Below are positions 57,169 to 64,000 of a DNA stretch of 64,000 nt, piece after piece (the stretch's first letter is position 1; each line of letters starts with the position of its first letter). The notes under the pieces are model-generated. The model saw only the letters and a list, made by a program, of their open reading frames with translations. It was not told the DNA's origin and ran no database searches. The stretch spans positions 1 to 64,000 of the forward strand of contig PBAL01000004.1 of assembly GCA_002715965.1 (NCBI GenBank). The letters run 5' to 3'. The position numbers and the translations under genes were made by a program. Source of the stretch: Verrucomicrobiales bacterium. GTDB taxonomy: Bacteria > Verrucomicrobiota > Verrucomicrobiia > Limisphaerales > JAYPXF01.

Positions 57169-58272
57169 ATGCTGAAAGCCGGAATCGTCGGTCTGCCCAA
57201 CGTGGGCAAATCCACCCTGTTCAACGCCCTCACCCGCACGCGCAAGGCGGAGTCGGCAAACTACCCCTTCTGCACGATCGAACCCAATATCGGGGTGGTC
57301 GTCGTCCCCGATGAGCGACTCGAACCGCTCGCCAAGATCGCGAACACCACGACAATCATCCCTGCAGCCATCGAGTTCGCCGACATCGCCGGCTTGGTGA
57401 AAGGCGCGGCCGATGGCGAAGGTCTGGGCAACAAATTCCTGAGTCACATTCGCGAGACCGATGCGATTGTGCAGGTCGTCCGTTGCTTCGAGGACGGCGA
57501 CATCACCCACGTTGACAACAACATCGATCCGATCCGTGACATCGAGACCATCTTCACCGAACTGGTGCTCGCCGACCTGGAATCCGCCAACAAACGCCGC
57601 GAAAAAATCTCCCGGGACGTGAAGCGCGGGGACAAGGAAGCTGCGGTCATCGATGCTCTCCTTGAAAAGCTCATTCCGCACCTCAACGAAGGCAAGCCCG
57701 CGCTCACCGCAGACCTCAGCGACGAGGAACGCGCAACCGAGAAGGAACTGCATCTGCTCACGAGTAAACGCACGATCTTTGCTGCGAACGTGAAGGATGA
57801 GGAGTTGGCGGACGCAGACAACAATCCGCACGTGCAGAAGGTCCGCGACTACGCGAAGGATCATGTCGGCTGCGAGACCGTGGTGATCTCCGCGCAGATC
57901 GAAAGCGAGCTGATTGATCTGGAAGAGGCAGAAGCCAAGGAGTTTCTTTCGGACTTGGGCGTGGACGAATCAGGGGTCGGAAAACTCATTCGGGGGGTGT
58001 ACGACCTGCTCGGGCTGCGCACCTACTTCACCGCCGGTGAAAAGGAAGTTCGCGCGTGGACCATTCGCACCGGAGACACGGCACCAAAAGCGGCCGGTGC
58101 CATCCACACGGATTTCGAACACAAGTTCATCAAGGCCGAGACCGTTGCCTACGACGATCTGTCCGCCGCCGGTTCAGTGGCTGCCGCGCGCGATGCCGGC
58201 AAGTATCGTATGGAAGGAAAGGACTACCTGGTGAAAGACGGAGATGTGTTGCTCTTCCGTCACGGCGCTTGA
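57169..58272 (+). CDS. ychF: redox-regulated ATPase YchF (Obg-like)
   Basis: Cytoplasmic ATPase of 367 aa. ATG at 57169 starts [21 protein letters not shown] with P-loop, then [33 protein letters not shown], and the C-terminal TGS domain ([15 protein letters not shown]). YchF binds ribosomes and proteasome-like partners and prefers ATP over GTP. Its last 13 bases overlap the 3' end of the ROK gene on the opposite strand. Confidence 0.97.
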   Translation: MLKAGIVGLPNVGKSTLFNALTRTRKAESANYPFCTIEPNIGVVVVPDERLEPLAKIANTTTIIPAAIEFADIAGLVKGAADGEGLGNKFLSHIRETDAIVQVVRCFEDGDITHVDNNIDPIRDIETIFTELVLADLESANKRREKISRDVKRGDKEAAVIDALLEKLIPHLNEGKPALTADLSDEERATEKELHLLTSKRTIFAANVKDEELADADNNPHVQKVRDYAKDHVGCETVVISAQIESELIDLEEAEAKEFLSDLGVDESGVGKLIRGVYDLLGLRTYFTAGEKEVRAWTIRTGDTAPKAAGAIHTDFEHKFIKAETVAYDDLSAAGSVAAARDAGKYRMEGKDYLVKDGDVLLFRHGA

Positions 58273-59150
58273 GCGTTTCGCGCTGCGCCGAAGGCACCGG
58301 CAAGTTCGCCCAACTGCGCGGCTTCCAGGCGCAGATCGTGCCCGCAGACTTTCCACTCCACCTCGTTGACGATGTTGCGAAGGGGTTCAAACAGGGCATC
58401 TCCCGCCCGAGCAATCCCTCCCCCAATAACACAGACTTCGGGATCGAGGATGTTGGAACAGGAACCGATCGCACATCCAAGCGCGCGCACTGACTCCAGC
58501 CACACCTTCGTGGCGAACGCGTCGCCTGATTCGTGCGCGCGAATGAGGTCATGCGTGGTTTTGAATCGGCCATTGCTGCGTTTGCCGATAGTGCAGTTGC
58601 CCATCAATGTCTCAATGCTTCCAGGCGTGCCGCAAATGTCCGGTTCTCCGTTGGGATTCAGCGATTGATGTCCGAGATGCCCGGCTTTGCCGGTGTGACC
58701 ACGAAGCAGTTTTCCGTCGACCATCGCCGCACCACCCACGCCGGTTCCAAGTGTGAACATGATCACGTTGGTCAATCCCTTCGCGGCGCCAAGCCAAACC
58801 TCTCCCAACAGAGCAGCGTGGGCGTCGTTGAGAACGGGAATGGGGTGGGAACGATCCAGGTAGTCGGACCAGACCAAGCCCTCGATTCCGTCCAGACGGT
58901 TGGGAAGGTACGCCGTGGAGCATCCGTCCTTGGCCGCAAGTCCTGGAGCTGAGAGTCCGATGTGTTGAACCTCTCCATGCGCCGACTCGAGATGGGCGAC
59001 GACGGCGCGAATGGTCTCCGCAAACGACATCCGTTCAGTGGGGTCGAAGGCACAATTTCGATCGTCGATCTTTTCACCCTCGCGATCGACCAGCACGGCC
59101 TTGACGCTCGAACCGCCAAGGTCGATTCCGATGATGTTGGATTCACTCAT
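58260..59150 (-). CDS. ROK-family sugar kinase-like protein, zinc motif degenerate
   Basis: ROK (repressor/ORF/kinase) protein of 296 aa, no DNA-binding helix-turn-helix, so kinase-like. GIDLGGSSVKAVLVD is the ATP loop; FTLGTGVGGAAMVDG and VCVIGGGIARAG follow. The ROK zinc motif CxCGxxGCxE is reduced to DICGTPGSIE, with only one Cys, so zinc is probably not bound as usual. Its start overlaps the end of the octaheme cytochrome gene by four bases (ATGA at 59147-59150), implying coupled translation. Sugar substrate unknown. Confidence 0.92.
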   Translation of the reverse strand: MSESNIIGIDLGGSSVKAVLVDREGEKIDDRNCAFDPTERMSFAETIRAVVAHLESAHGEVQHIGLSAPGLAAKDGCSTAYLPNRLDGIEGLVWSDYLDRSHPIPVLNDAHAALLGEVWLGAAKGLTNVIMFTLGTGVGGAAMVDGKLLRGHTGKAGHLGHQSLNPNGEPDICGTPGSIETLMGNCTIGKRSNGRFKTTHDLIRAHESGDAFATKVWLESVRALGCAIGSCSNILDPEVCVIGGGIARAGDALFEPLRNIVNEVEWKVCGHDLRLEAAQLGELAGAFGAARNAQAP

Positions 59151-61039
59151 TCCAGCAGCGAAATCTCCACGTCGTTTCGCTGGGCGAACAACTCCTCAAA
59201 CAGTTCATGAAGTTTGCCATCCTTGCCGATCAGCACGGTCGGTGGCGCATCAGCGGCCTTCTTAATATCCCAGTCCGCATGGGCTTGGCTGGCGAACTGT
59301 TCCAATTGCTCGGCTCCGGCTATGTAGTCGTATTCGAAGCCGCGATGCCCATCGAATGTCCGCAACGAACGCGCGGCAATGTAGCGGACCGCGTCGTAGG
59401 GATCCTTGAGCAGGCGCGCCAGATACGGTTGCACCCAGGTCTCCGCCTTGGACGCCTCCACCGCCGGTTTCCAGGACATGTGCCACGCGGCCAATGCCCG
59501 CAAGCTGGCATCACCGCGTAGAGTCTCAAGGACGCTTTGCGCGACTTCCTCATGTTCTGATTTGAACTTGGGTTGTTCATGGCCATACCACTCGTGCAGG
59601 TGCTTCGAGGTCCAAGCGAGCGGTTTGTCGAGGTGACACAAGTTGCAGGCGTTGGGACGGCCGACATTCAGCGTCTCCCTGACACTCGGGCTCTTGATGG
59701 TGTGGCTGCGAATCGCCTTTACCAAGCCGTAGGTCGTATGAGGCATGTGGCAGTTGTAGCAAAGGCTTCCGCTGGATCCGGCCGCATGATGGGTGTGTGC
59801 CGGCGTTTCGAATTCCTTCGACTCGTGGCATTGGACGCAGGCCTTGTTCCCGTATTTGTCGCGCTGCATCTGGTCGTTTGCCCATTCCTTGGGTGGACGC
59901 GGATCATTCCTGTCCTGATGAACGGAATGACAGGACATGCAGGAAAGTTCGCCCTTGGTGTAACAATCGGTGATCGCGAGGCCGCTGAACTCCCGGCCGG
60001 ACACGCGAACCATCCCGTCGGGCCAGAAGGTGACCTGCTGGTGAGAATCCTCGTCAACAACATCTCCGCTTCCCGCATACTTGCCATCCTGAAGCTCACG
60101 CTTGGCATGGAAGTCCATGCCCGGCTTGTAGTCGCGCCAACGATCGTCATTCGTGTGCAGATTGCTGACCGAGTGGCAGGCGCCACAGACCTGCGATGAC
60201 TTCTTGTTGTCCATCACGCCGGGATCCACGATGCGATCCACGAGATCGGCCACCGTTGACTTGTCCTTGGCGGAATGGATCTTCACATGATCGGCACCGG
60301 GCCCATGGCAACTTTCGCAGGTGATGCCCAATTCAGATACGCGGGTGTCATATCGTTGCCGCCCCAGGCCGTCGGTGAGATGCGCCGGGTCGGGATTCGT
60401 CGAGTGGCATTTCAGGCAGGTGAAATTCCAGCGCGAGATCTCATTAACATAGTAGCCACCATCAGGTGGCATCAGGAAGACCGAGTTTCGCGGCACCCAG
60501 CGTTGATCCTCCTTGAGATAAACCACCGGCATCATCGCGAGCGTGCGTTCCTTGCCCGCGGGATACCAATAAATCTGCATGTGATGCGAACCGGTCATCA
60601 TCACAATCGGATACTCCTCCCGGGAGGTGTTTTGCCCGATGAAAAGAATATCCTTGAATCGTTTGCGAAACCACGCGCGGCCGTCGCGCTTGAAGAGATC
60701 CACCGACTGTCCGTGACCGTTGGTCAGCGATACGTTGTCGAAGTTGCCGATGATGTTATCCAGGCGCGCTTCCTGGGTCATGGTCCGATGCCAGGATTCG
60801 AACCAGGTCTGGTGGTTGTGCTCATGGCAATCGCGGCAGCTGTCCGAACCCGCATACCCTTCATAGGGCTCGACTTTTGGCCGCAAGGTCACCAGTTCCG
60901 CGTCGGGAACCGGAGGAAGCAATTTGCGGACGTCGGTGTCTTTCGGCGTAATCAGCCAGGACGCGGCCGCTGCGATCAGCATCACCGCAATGAGCGGCTT
61001 CAGCAGGGACCGCTTCGGGCTGGATGACGCGTCGCTCAT
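59147..61039 (-). CDS. octaheme c-type cytochrome with HEAT-like C-terminus
   Basis: Protein of 630 aa anchored by an N-terminal membrane segment (LLKPLIAVMLIAAAASWLIT). Eight CxxCH haem motifs: CRDCH (68-72), CLKCH, CESCH, CGACH, CMSCH, CVQCH, CYNCH and CNLCH. Several carry the doubled-CxxCH/cytochrome c554 arrangement. After residue 520 the protein becomes helical with DPYDAVRYIAARSLR, a HEAT-like repeat. It would carry electrons in the periplasm. The rhodanese gene lies 33 bases upstream and the ROK gene overlaps downstream, so all three may be one operon. Confidence 0.92.
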   Translation of the reverse strand: MSDASSSPKRSLLKPLIAVMLIAAAASWLITPKDTDVRKLLPPVPDAELVTLRPKVEPYEGYAGSDSCRDCHEHNHQTWFESWHRTMTQEARLDNIIGNFDNVSLTNGHGQSVDLFKRDGRAWFRKRFKDILFIGQNTSREEYPIVMMTGSHHMQIYWYPAGKERTLAMMPVVYLKEDQRWVPRNSVFLMPPDGGYYVNEISRWNFTCLKCHSTNPDPAHLTDGLGRQRYDTRVSELGITCESCHGPGADHVKIHSAKDKSTVADLVDRIVDPGVMDNKKSSQVCGACHSVSNLHTNDDRWRDYKPGMDFHAKRELQDGKYAGSGDVVDEDSHQQVTFWPDGMVRVSGREFSGLAITDCYTKGELSCMSCHSVHQDRNDPRPPKEWANDQMQRDKYGNKACVQCHESKEFETPAHTHHAAGSSGSLCYNCHMPHTTYGLVKAIRSHTIKSPSVRETLNVGRPNACNLCHLDKPLAWTSKHLHEWYGHEQPKFKSEHEEVAQSVLETLRGDASLRALAAWHMSWKPAVEASKAETWVQPYLARLLKDPYDAVRYIAARSLRTFDGHRGFEYDYIAGAEQLEQFASQAHADWDIKKAADAPPTVLIGKDGKLHELFEELFAQRNDVEISLLE

Positions 61040-61072
61040 GTCTCGAATTGGACCCGAGGTCCGCAGGCTCGT

Positions 61073-61444
61073 TCAACCTTGGGCCGTCGTCCAGCCCGCC
61101 GCGAGCAGGCCCTTGTAGCCGCCGGAGATGGAATACACATTCGGGTAACCCATCTTCTGCGCGGCATCACAGGTAAGGATGGATCGATAACCGCCACCAC
61201 AATACATCAGGATCTCCGCATCGGTATCCGGAAAACGCTGCTCCAGATCGCGCTCAATGATCCCCTTGCCCAGATGCTCCGCCTCCGCGATGTGGCCCCC
61301 CAGCCACTCATGATCCTCGCGGACATCAAGCAGAATCACCCTGGGATTCTTGTCGAGACGTTCCTGCGCCTGCTTGGGATTGAGTTCCTTTACGCGCGGC
61401 TGCGCCTCTTCAACAAGCTTCAAAAAGCCGGGGGAATGTTGCAC
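61073..61444 (-). CDS. single-domain rhodanese (sulfurtransferase)
   Basis: Rhodanese-like protein of 123 aa. From GTG at 61444 (VQHSPGFLKL) the fold is VILLDVREDHEWLGGHIAEAEHL, then MYCGGGYRS with active-site Cys82, and GYPNVYSISGGYKGLLAAGW. The open frame runs to 61564 but the upstream part belongs to another remnant. No signal peptide, so cytoplasmic. It would transfer sulfur or bind it as persulfide. First gene of the likely operon with the octaheme cytochrome. Confidence 0.9.
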   Translation of the reverse strand: MQHSPGFLKLVEEAQPRVKELNPKQAQERLDKNPRVILLDVREDHEWLGGHIAEAEHLGKGIIERDLEQRFPDTDAEILMYCGGGYRSILTCDAAQKMGYPNVYSISGGYKGLLAAGWTTAQG

Positions 61445-61841
61445 GCCGCGAAGGTATCGGTTCGATGGCAGGCGGCAATGGAATTTGTCGCGCGATCGGT
61501 GTGGACGGACCAGTTGCGAAGCTGATCGGCGTTCCAGCCTTCCGTGGTATTGACGCGCTGCCAAACTCGTCGCTCAAAGGTGCGAGGTCGTCGACGTACG
61601 GTTCCCAATTGACAGCGAACGGAAGGATCGCCGGATTCATTTGGCCTCCGCCATCGGTCACCGCGTCCGCGACAACCCCGAGAGAAATGGTTCCGGACTG
61701 GGTCATGCCGGAGAAGTCCACGCGATAAGTGCGACCAGGATTCAAGGCGATCAGATTGATCGTCTGAGGATTTGCTGGCGAAGCAACATGGTGGTGGTGG
61801 CATGTATGCCCGCGTCGTGCTGGAAGTTGAACCCGGTGCAA
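61420..61841 (-). pseudogene. frameshifted remnant of a secreted sandwich-domain protein
   Basis: Frame one: INLIALNPGRTYRVDFSGM, DAVTDGGGQMNPAILP, YVDDLAPLSDEF. Then the related sequence changes frame: WQRVNTTEGWNADQLRNWSV. Motifs DEF...W-R-N-TEGWNADQL-W resemble DUF1349-like or concanavalin-type domains seen in this phylum. No start, no end and a one-base frame change indicate decay. It overlaps the antisense EF-G remnant at one end and the rhodanese start at the other. Confidence 0.5.
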
Positions 61842-62062
61842 CCGATTCAGGCATCGTCATCGAAAACCGTGTCACGGGCGGTGCGATCCCGACCGAGTTC
61901 ATCTCGGCCTGCCACCTCGGCATTGCGATTGCGACGAGCAAGGGCGTTCTTGGTCATCCGGTGATCGGCGTCAAAGCGACGCTCCTGGATGGCAAGGCAC
62001 ATTCGGATGACAGCAATGGCATGTCATTCCAAATCGCCGCGGAAGCGAAAGCCATTGGATAA
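61781..62062 (+). pseudogene. EF-G domain IV remnant
   Basis: KQHGGGGMYARVVLEVEP, ENRVTGGAIPTEFISACHLG, GVLGHPVIGVKATLLDG and SNGMSFQIAA follow, in order and spacing, the EF-G domain IV pattern KQxGGxGQYAxVxIEVEP...GGxIPxEFIPAxxxG...GVLxGxPVxxVKxTLxDG...SxxMAFxIAG. Upstream GTP-binding domains and domain V are absent, and the frame stops at 62060-62062. It is too small to act in translation. A weak terminator follows. Fragment of a fusA-type gene. Confidence 0.74.
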
Positions 62063-62071
62063 AACAAACGC

Positions 62072-62106
62072 AGGGAGAGAGCTGTTCCTGGTTCCCTCCC
62101 TTTTTG
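62072..62106 (+). terminator. possible terminator after the EF-G remnant
   Basis: AGGGAG (62072-62077) and CTCCCT (62096-62101) can pair, followed by TTTTG. Stem of six with an 18-base loop; tentative. Confidence 0.4.
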
Positions 62107-62177
62107 TTAAGTGAGGGGCACTGCGTTGTGAATGGGTCTCCTGACCCACAACATCGCACGCACCAAATCAACAATCC

Positions 62178-63317
62178 CTACTCCTCACTGATCACGTCAC
62201 CCTTCTCGGATTCGGACTCTTCCTTATTGTCGTCGTCCTTTTCTTCCTTCTCTGATTCGTCGTCCTCAGGTTCAGGATCAGGTTTGCGATCAAACTTGAT
62301 CTTGCCGAGGTAGATCGCGGCTTTGCCTTCGTGGGAGGAGTAGTAGGTGATCCAGAGAACGTCGTCATGAAAGAGCAATCCCGGGTAGCTGTTGTCGCCT
62401 CCGCTGGGCAGTGAACTGAGGGGAATGAGCTTTCCAGTTTCGACATCAAGTTCGCAGATGACGGTGCGGTTCTTGCGTTGCTTGCCGACGTTGCGCATAC
62501 GGCCACAGGCGATCCATTCGCCGGTGGGAAGCTGGATGAAATTCGGACCGCCGAAGTAGAGATTGAGGTCGAGCCATTTCCATTCGGTGTATGGGGCTTC
62601 GCTGGAGCCGAGCATGGCGGATTCGATCTCGCCGTCGCGACGATGCAGGCAGAAGGCCGTTCCATCCTGGCCGAAACGAACAGTCGCCTCGGTGGGACGG
62701 GATTCCTTGCCACTCAACAGTTCCGGAACGGCGACCTCGAATTCCCGTCCATCTTCGCTCTTCAACAGCATGCTGTCGTACTCGCCGGACTCGCGACTCT
62801 GCGGACTGACGTCGTAAGCAACGCCCCATGCGGTGTCATCCTTCCAAGTCACCCGCCATAACCAGTAATCTTCGGGCCCGACAAAATTGATGTTCTCCCA
62901 TTCCTTCCCATTCTTAGTGAACGCGGTCAGGGACAGGGTCGCGTTTGCGGCCTTGCTTTCCTCGCGAATTGCCGCGGCAGCCGTGACCATCATGCGGTCG
63001 CCTTCCGGGGTGATTGAGAGCTTCGGATCGCGCAGGTCGAAGCCCTCCATCTTCAATTTCGCAGTGGATTCCCACCAATGCCCATTGGAAGTGGACAGGA
63101 CCTGAAGGTATCCGTCCGCAGACACATGCGCCGCGCCGCAACGAAAGACACAATACCACTTGCCCTTGAAATAGGCGACATCCGTGAACGCACTATGTGG
63201 CGCCTTGTCCCAGATGCGCCTGAACTCGACGAAGTTGGGAATCAGTTTCGAACCTTCGGCCGCGGAGAGGGATACCGCCATCAGGAGGAGGCAGTGCGCG
63301 GCGAATCGTGTGATCAT
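62178..63317 (-). CDS. secreted sialidase-like beta-propeller with acidic tail
   Basis: Exported protein of 379 aa with signal peptide (about 1-20). Blade-like repeats (HSAFTDVAYFKGKWYCVFRCG; GFDLRDPKLSITPEGDRMMVT; GPNFIQLPTGEWIACGRM; YPGLLFHDDVLWITYYSS) resemble exo-sialidase/BNR propellers, but full Asp-box motifs are not seen. The last 35 residues are almost all Asp, Glu, Lys and Ser (EDDESEKEEKDDDNKEE). Role in glycan use is likely, but a catalytic site is not evident. Confidence 0.82.
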   Translation of the reverse strand: MITRFAAHCLLLMAVSLSAAEGSKLIPNFVEFRRIWDKAPHSAFTDVAYFKGKWYCVFRCGAAHVSADGYLQVLSTSNGHWWESTAKLKMEGFDLRDPKLSITPEGDRMMVTAAAAIREESKAANATLSLTAFTKNGKEWENINFVGPEDYWLWRVTWKDDTAWGVAYDVSPQSRESGEYDSMLLKSEDGREFEVAVPELLSGKESRPTEATVRFGQDGTAFCLHRRDGEIESAMLGSSEAPYTEWKWLDLNLYFGGPNFIQLPTGEWIACGRMRNVGKQRKNRTVICELDVETGKLIPLSSLPSGGDNSYPGLLFHDDVLWITYYSSHEGKAAIYLGKIKFDRKPDPEPEDDESEKEEKDDDNKEESESEKGDVISEE

Positions 63318-63591
63318 GGGAGCACTCGTTTAAACCGCTTCCGGGACTTTGGCCAGAGAATAGAATTCACATCCCAGCGCGGAACACGGCTGATCTGAGC
63401 CGACAATAAACAAGTCACATATGTTACATGTTGTTGTCGCGGCCATTCAAGTCAATTTCGATCGAACTGGCGCCGACATTTCCCATGTGAGTCCGTTTCG
63501 GGACAATGGATTTGAACGGACACTGGCCAAAGCCACCCCCTTGCGTTATCTATCCGCGCTCGGTCGCCGTGTGCGGTCGGAACTCCCGAAC

Positions 63592-64000
63592 ATGTTGAAC
63601 GAAGCATCCATCATGGAAACGCTCAAGGGCGTGAGTTATCCGGGCTATTCCCGGGACATCGTCTCATTTGGGCTGGTAAAGAAGGTCGCGGCCAATGCCG
63701 GCGCGGTGAGCCTTGAACTCGAACTGACCACGGGCGATCGCGCAGTGGGACAGAAGATCAAGGCGGACTGTGAGGCGGCCTTGAAGGCGGTCGACGGCGT
63801 GGACATGGTCAGCATCCAGGTCAAACAGCCTCCTCCACAACAGGCCGGCGCACCGGCGCCGGAAGGCGCGACCGGCCCGGAGAAGGTTGACACCATCAAG
63901 CGCATCGTTGCGGTAGCCAGCGGCAAGGGTGGCGTGGGCAAATCCACCTGTTCGGTGAACCTCGCCTGTGGCCTGAAGCTACTTGGCGCGAAGGTCGGCC
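63592..64000 (+). CDS. Mrp/NBP35-type iron-sulfur carrier ATPase (5' part)
   Basis: Runs off the window end. From ATG at 63592 about 136 codons: an N-terminal MIP18/DUF59-type domain (METLKGVSYPGYSRDIVSFGLV), a Pro/Ala/Gln linker, then RIVAVASGKGGVGKSTCSVNLA, the Walker A deviant of Mrp ATPases (residues 111-119). This family binds and transfers Fe-S clusters in the cytoplasm. Start could also be GTG at 63571. The 274 bases upstream hold no gene; no promoter was picked. Confidence 0.93.
   Translation, partial: MLNEASIMETLKGVSYPGYSRDIVSFGLVKKVAANAGAVSLELELTTGDRAVGQKIKADCEAALKAVDGVDMVSIQVKQPPPQQAGAPAPEGATGPEKVDTIKRIVAVASGKGGVGKSTCSVNLACGLKLLGAKVG

Noticed and set aside
59573-60199. 208-codon plus-strand frame over the octaheme cytochrome
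   Set aside because: The minus strand has eight CxxCH motifs; this frame is its shadow.

Overview
The window looks like the chromosome of a heterotrophic Verrucomicrobiota bacterium (Pedosphaera-like or Limisphaerales-like), possibly a metagenome assembly. This is inferred from gene content: five secreted Cys-type sulfatases, a Planctomycete-type cytochrome (PSD1) next to a DUF1501 protein, a DUF1552 protein, 3-keto-disaccharide hydrolase (DUF1080) domains, a Tat-exported Gfo/Idh/MocA oxidoreductase, and a giant NHL/immunoglobulin-like surface protein. No rRNA, tRNA, CRISPR array or intact mobile element was seen.

Layout. 0-11 kb: an IS5-type transposase remnant, a Gfo/Idh/MocA oxidoreductase, a small SWIM-like zinc protein, DUF5069, an alpha/beta-hydrolase fused to a gluzincin peptidase, then a minus-strand sulfatase - PSD1 cytochrome - DUF1501 unit and an orphan larE. 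12-27 kb: the NHL/Ig protein, a small membrane protein with a suspicious T6 frameshift, a decayed solute-binding-protein gene, a sulfatase-DUF1080 fusion, ppdK, two divergent sulfatases and a tandem LON-domain pair whose second copy is truncated. 27-38 kb: a hybrid histidine kinase, histone-deacetylase-like amidohydrolase, ceramidase-like protein, a decayed RND adaptor gene, an RlmI-like methyltransferase and a GH42-like secreted protein. 38-46 kb: phosphonate catabolism (phnA-phnY) divergent from an OPA-type MFS transporter across an 18-bp inverted repeat, followed by a tight HAD / class II aldolase / FGGY kinase operon. 45-56 kb: paired secreted proteins with NGD-x-L-x-G modules, a double DUF1080 protein, a second SWIM-like gene next to a TerB-like ORF, another IS5 remnant, DUF1552, an amidohydrolase, a sulfatase and a beta-propeller. 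56-64 kb: thioredoxin-like protein, ychF, a rhodanese / octaheme cytochrome / ROK operon, two more gene remnants (one an EF-G domain IV), a sialidase-like propeller and the start of an Mrp ATPase.

Working together. The sulfatases, DUF1080 proteins, oxidoreductase and GH42-like protein fit outer-membrane or periplasmic removal of sulfate and breakdown of polysaccharides. phnA/phnY plus the transporter fit growth on phosphonates, and the kinase/aldolase/HAD operon fits processing of a ketose phosphate.

Most unusual points: (1) two homologous SWIM-like proteins of a family I cannot name, one beside, and perhaps split from, a TerB-like ORF; (2) repeated finding of short, internally deleted gene remnants in spaces between intact genes; (3) a perfect inverted repeat in the phnA/transporter promoter region with a further arm-like copy downstream; (4) several odd fusions and domain arrangements. 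All functions are inferred from motifs read by eye; no database search was run.
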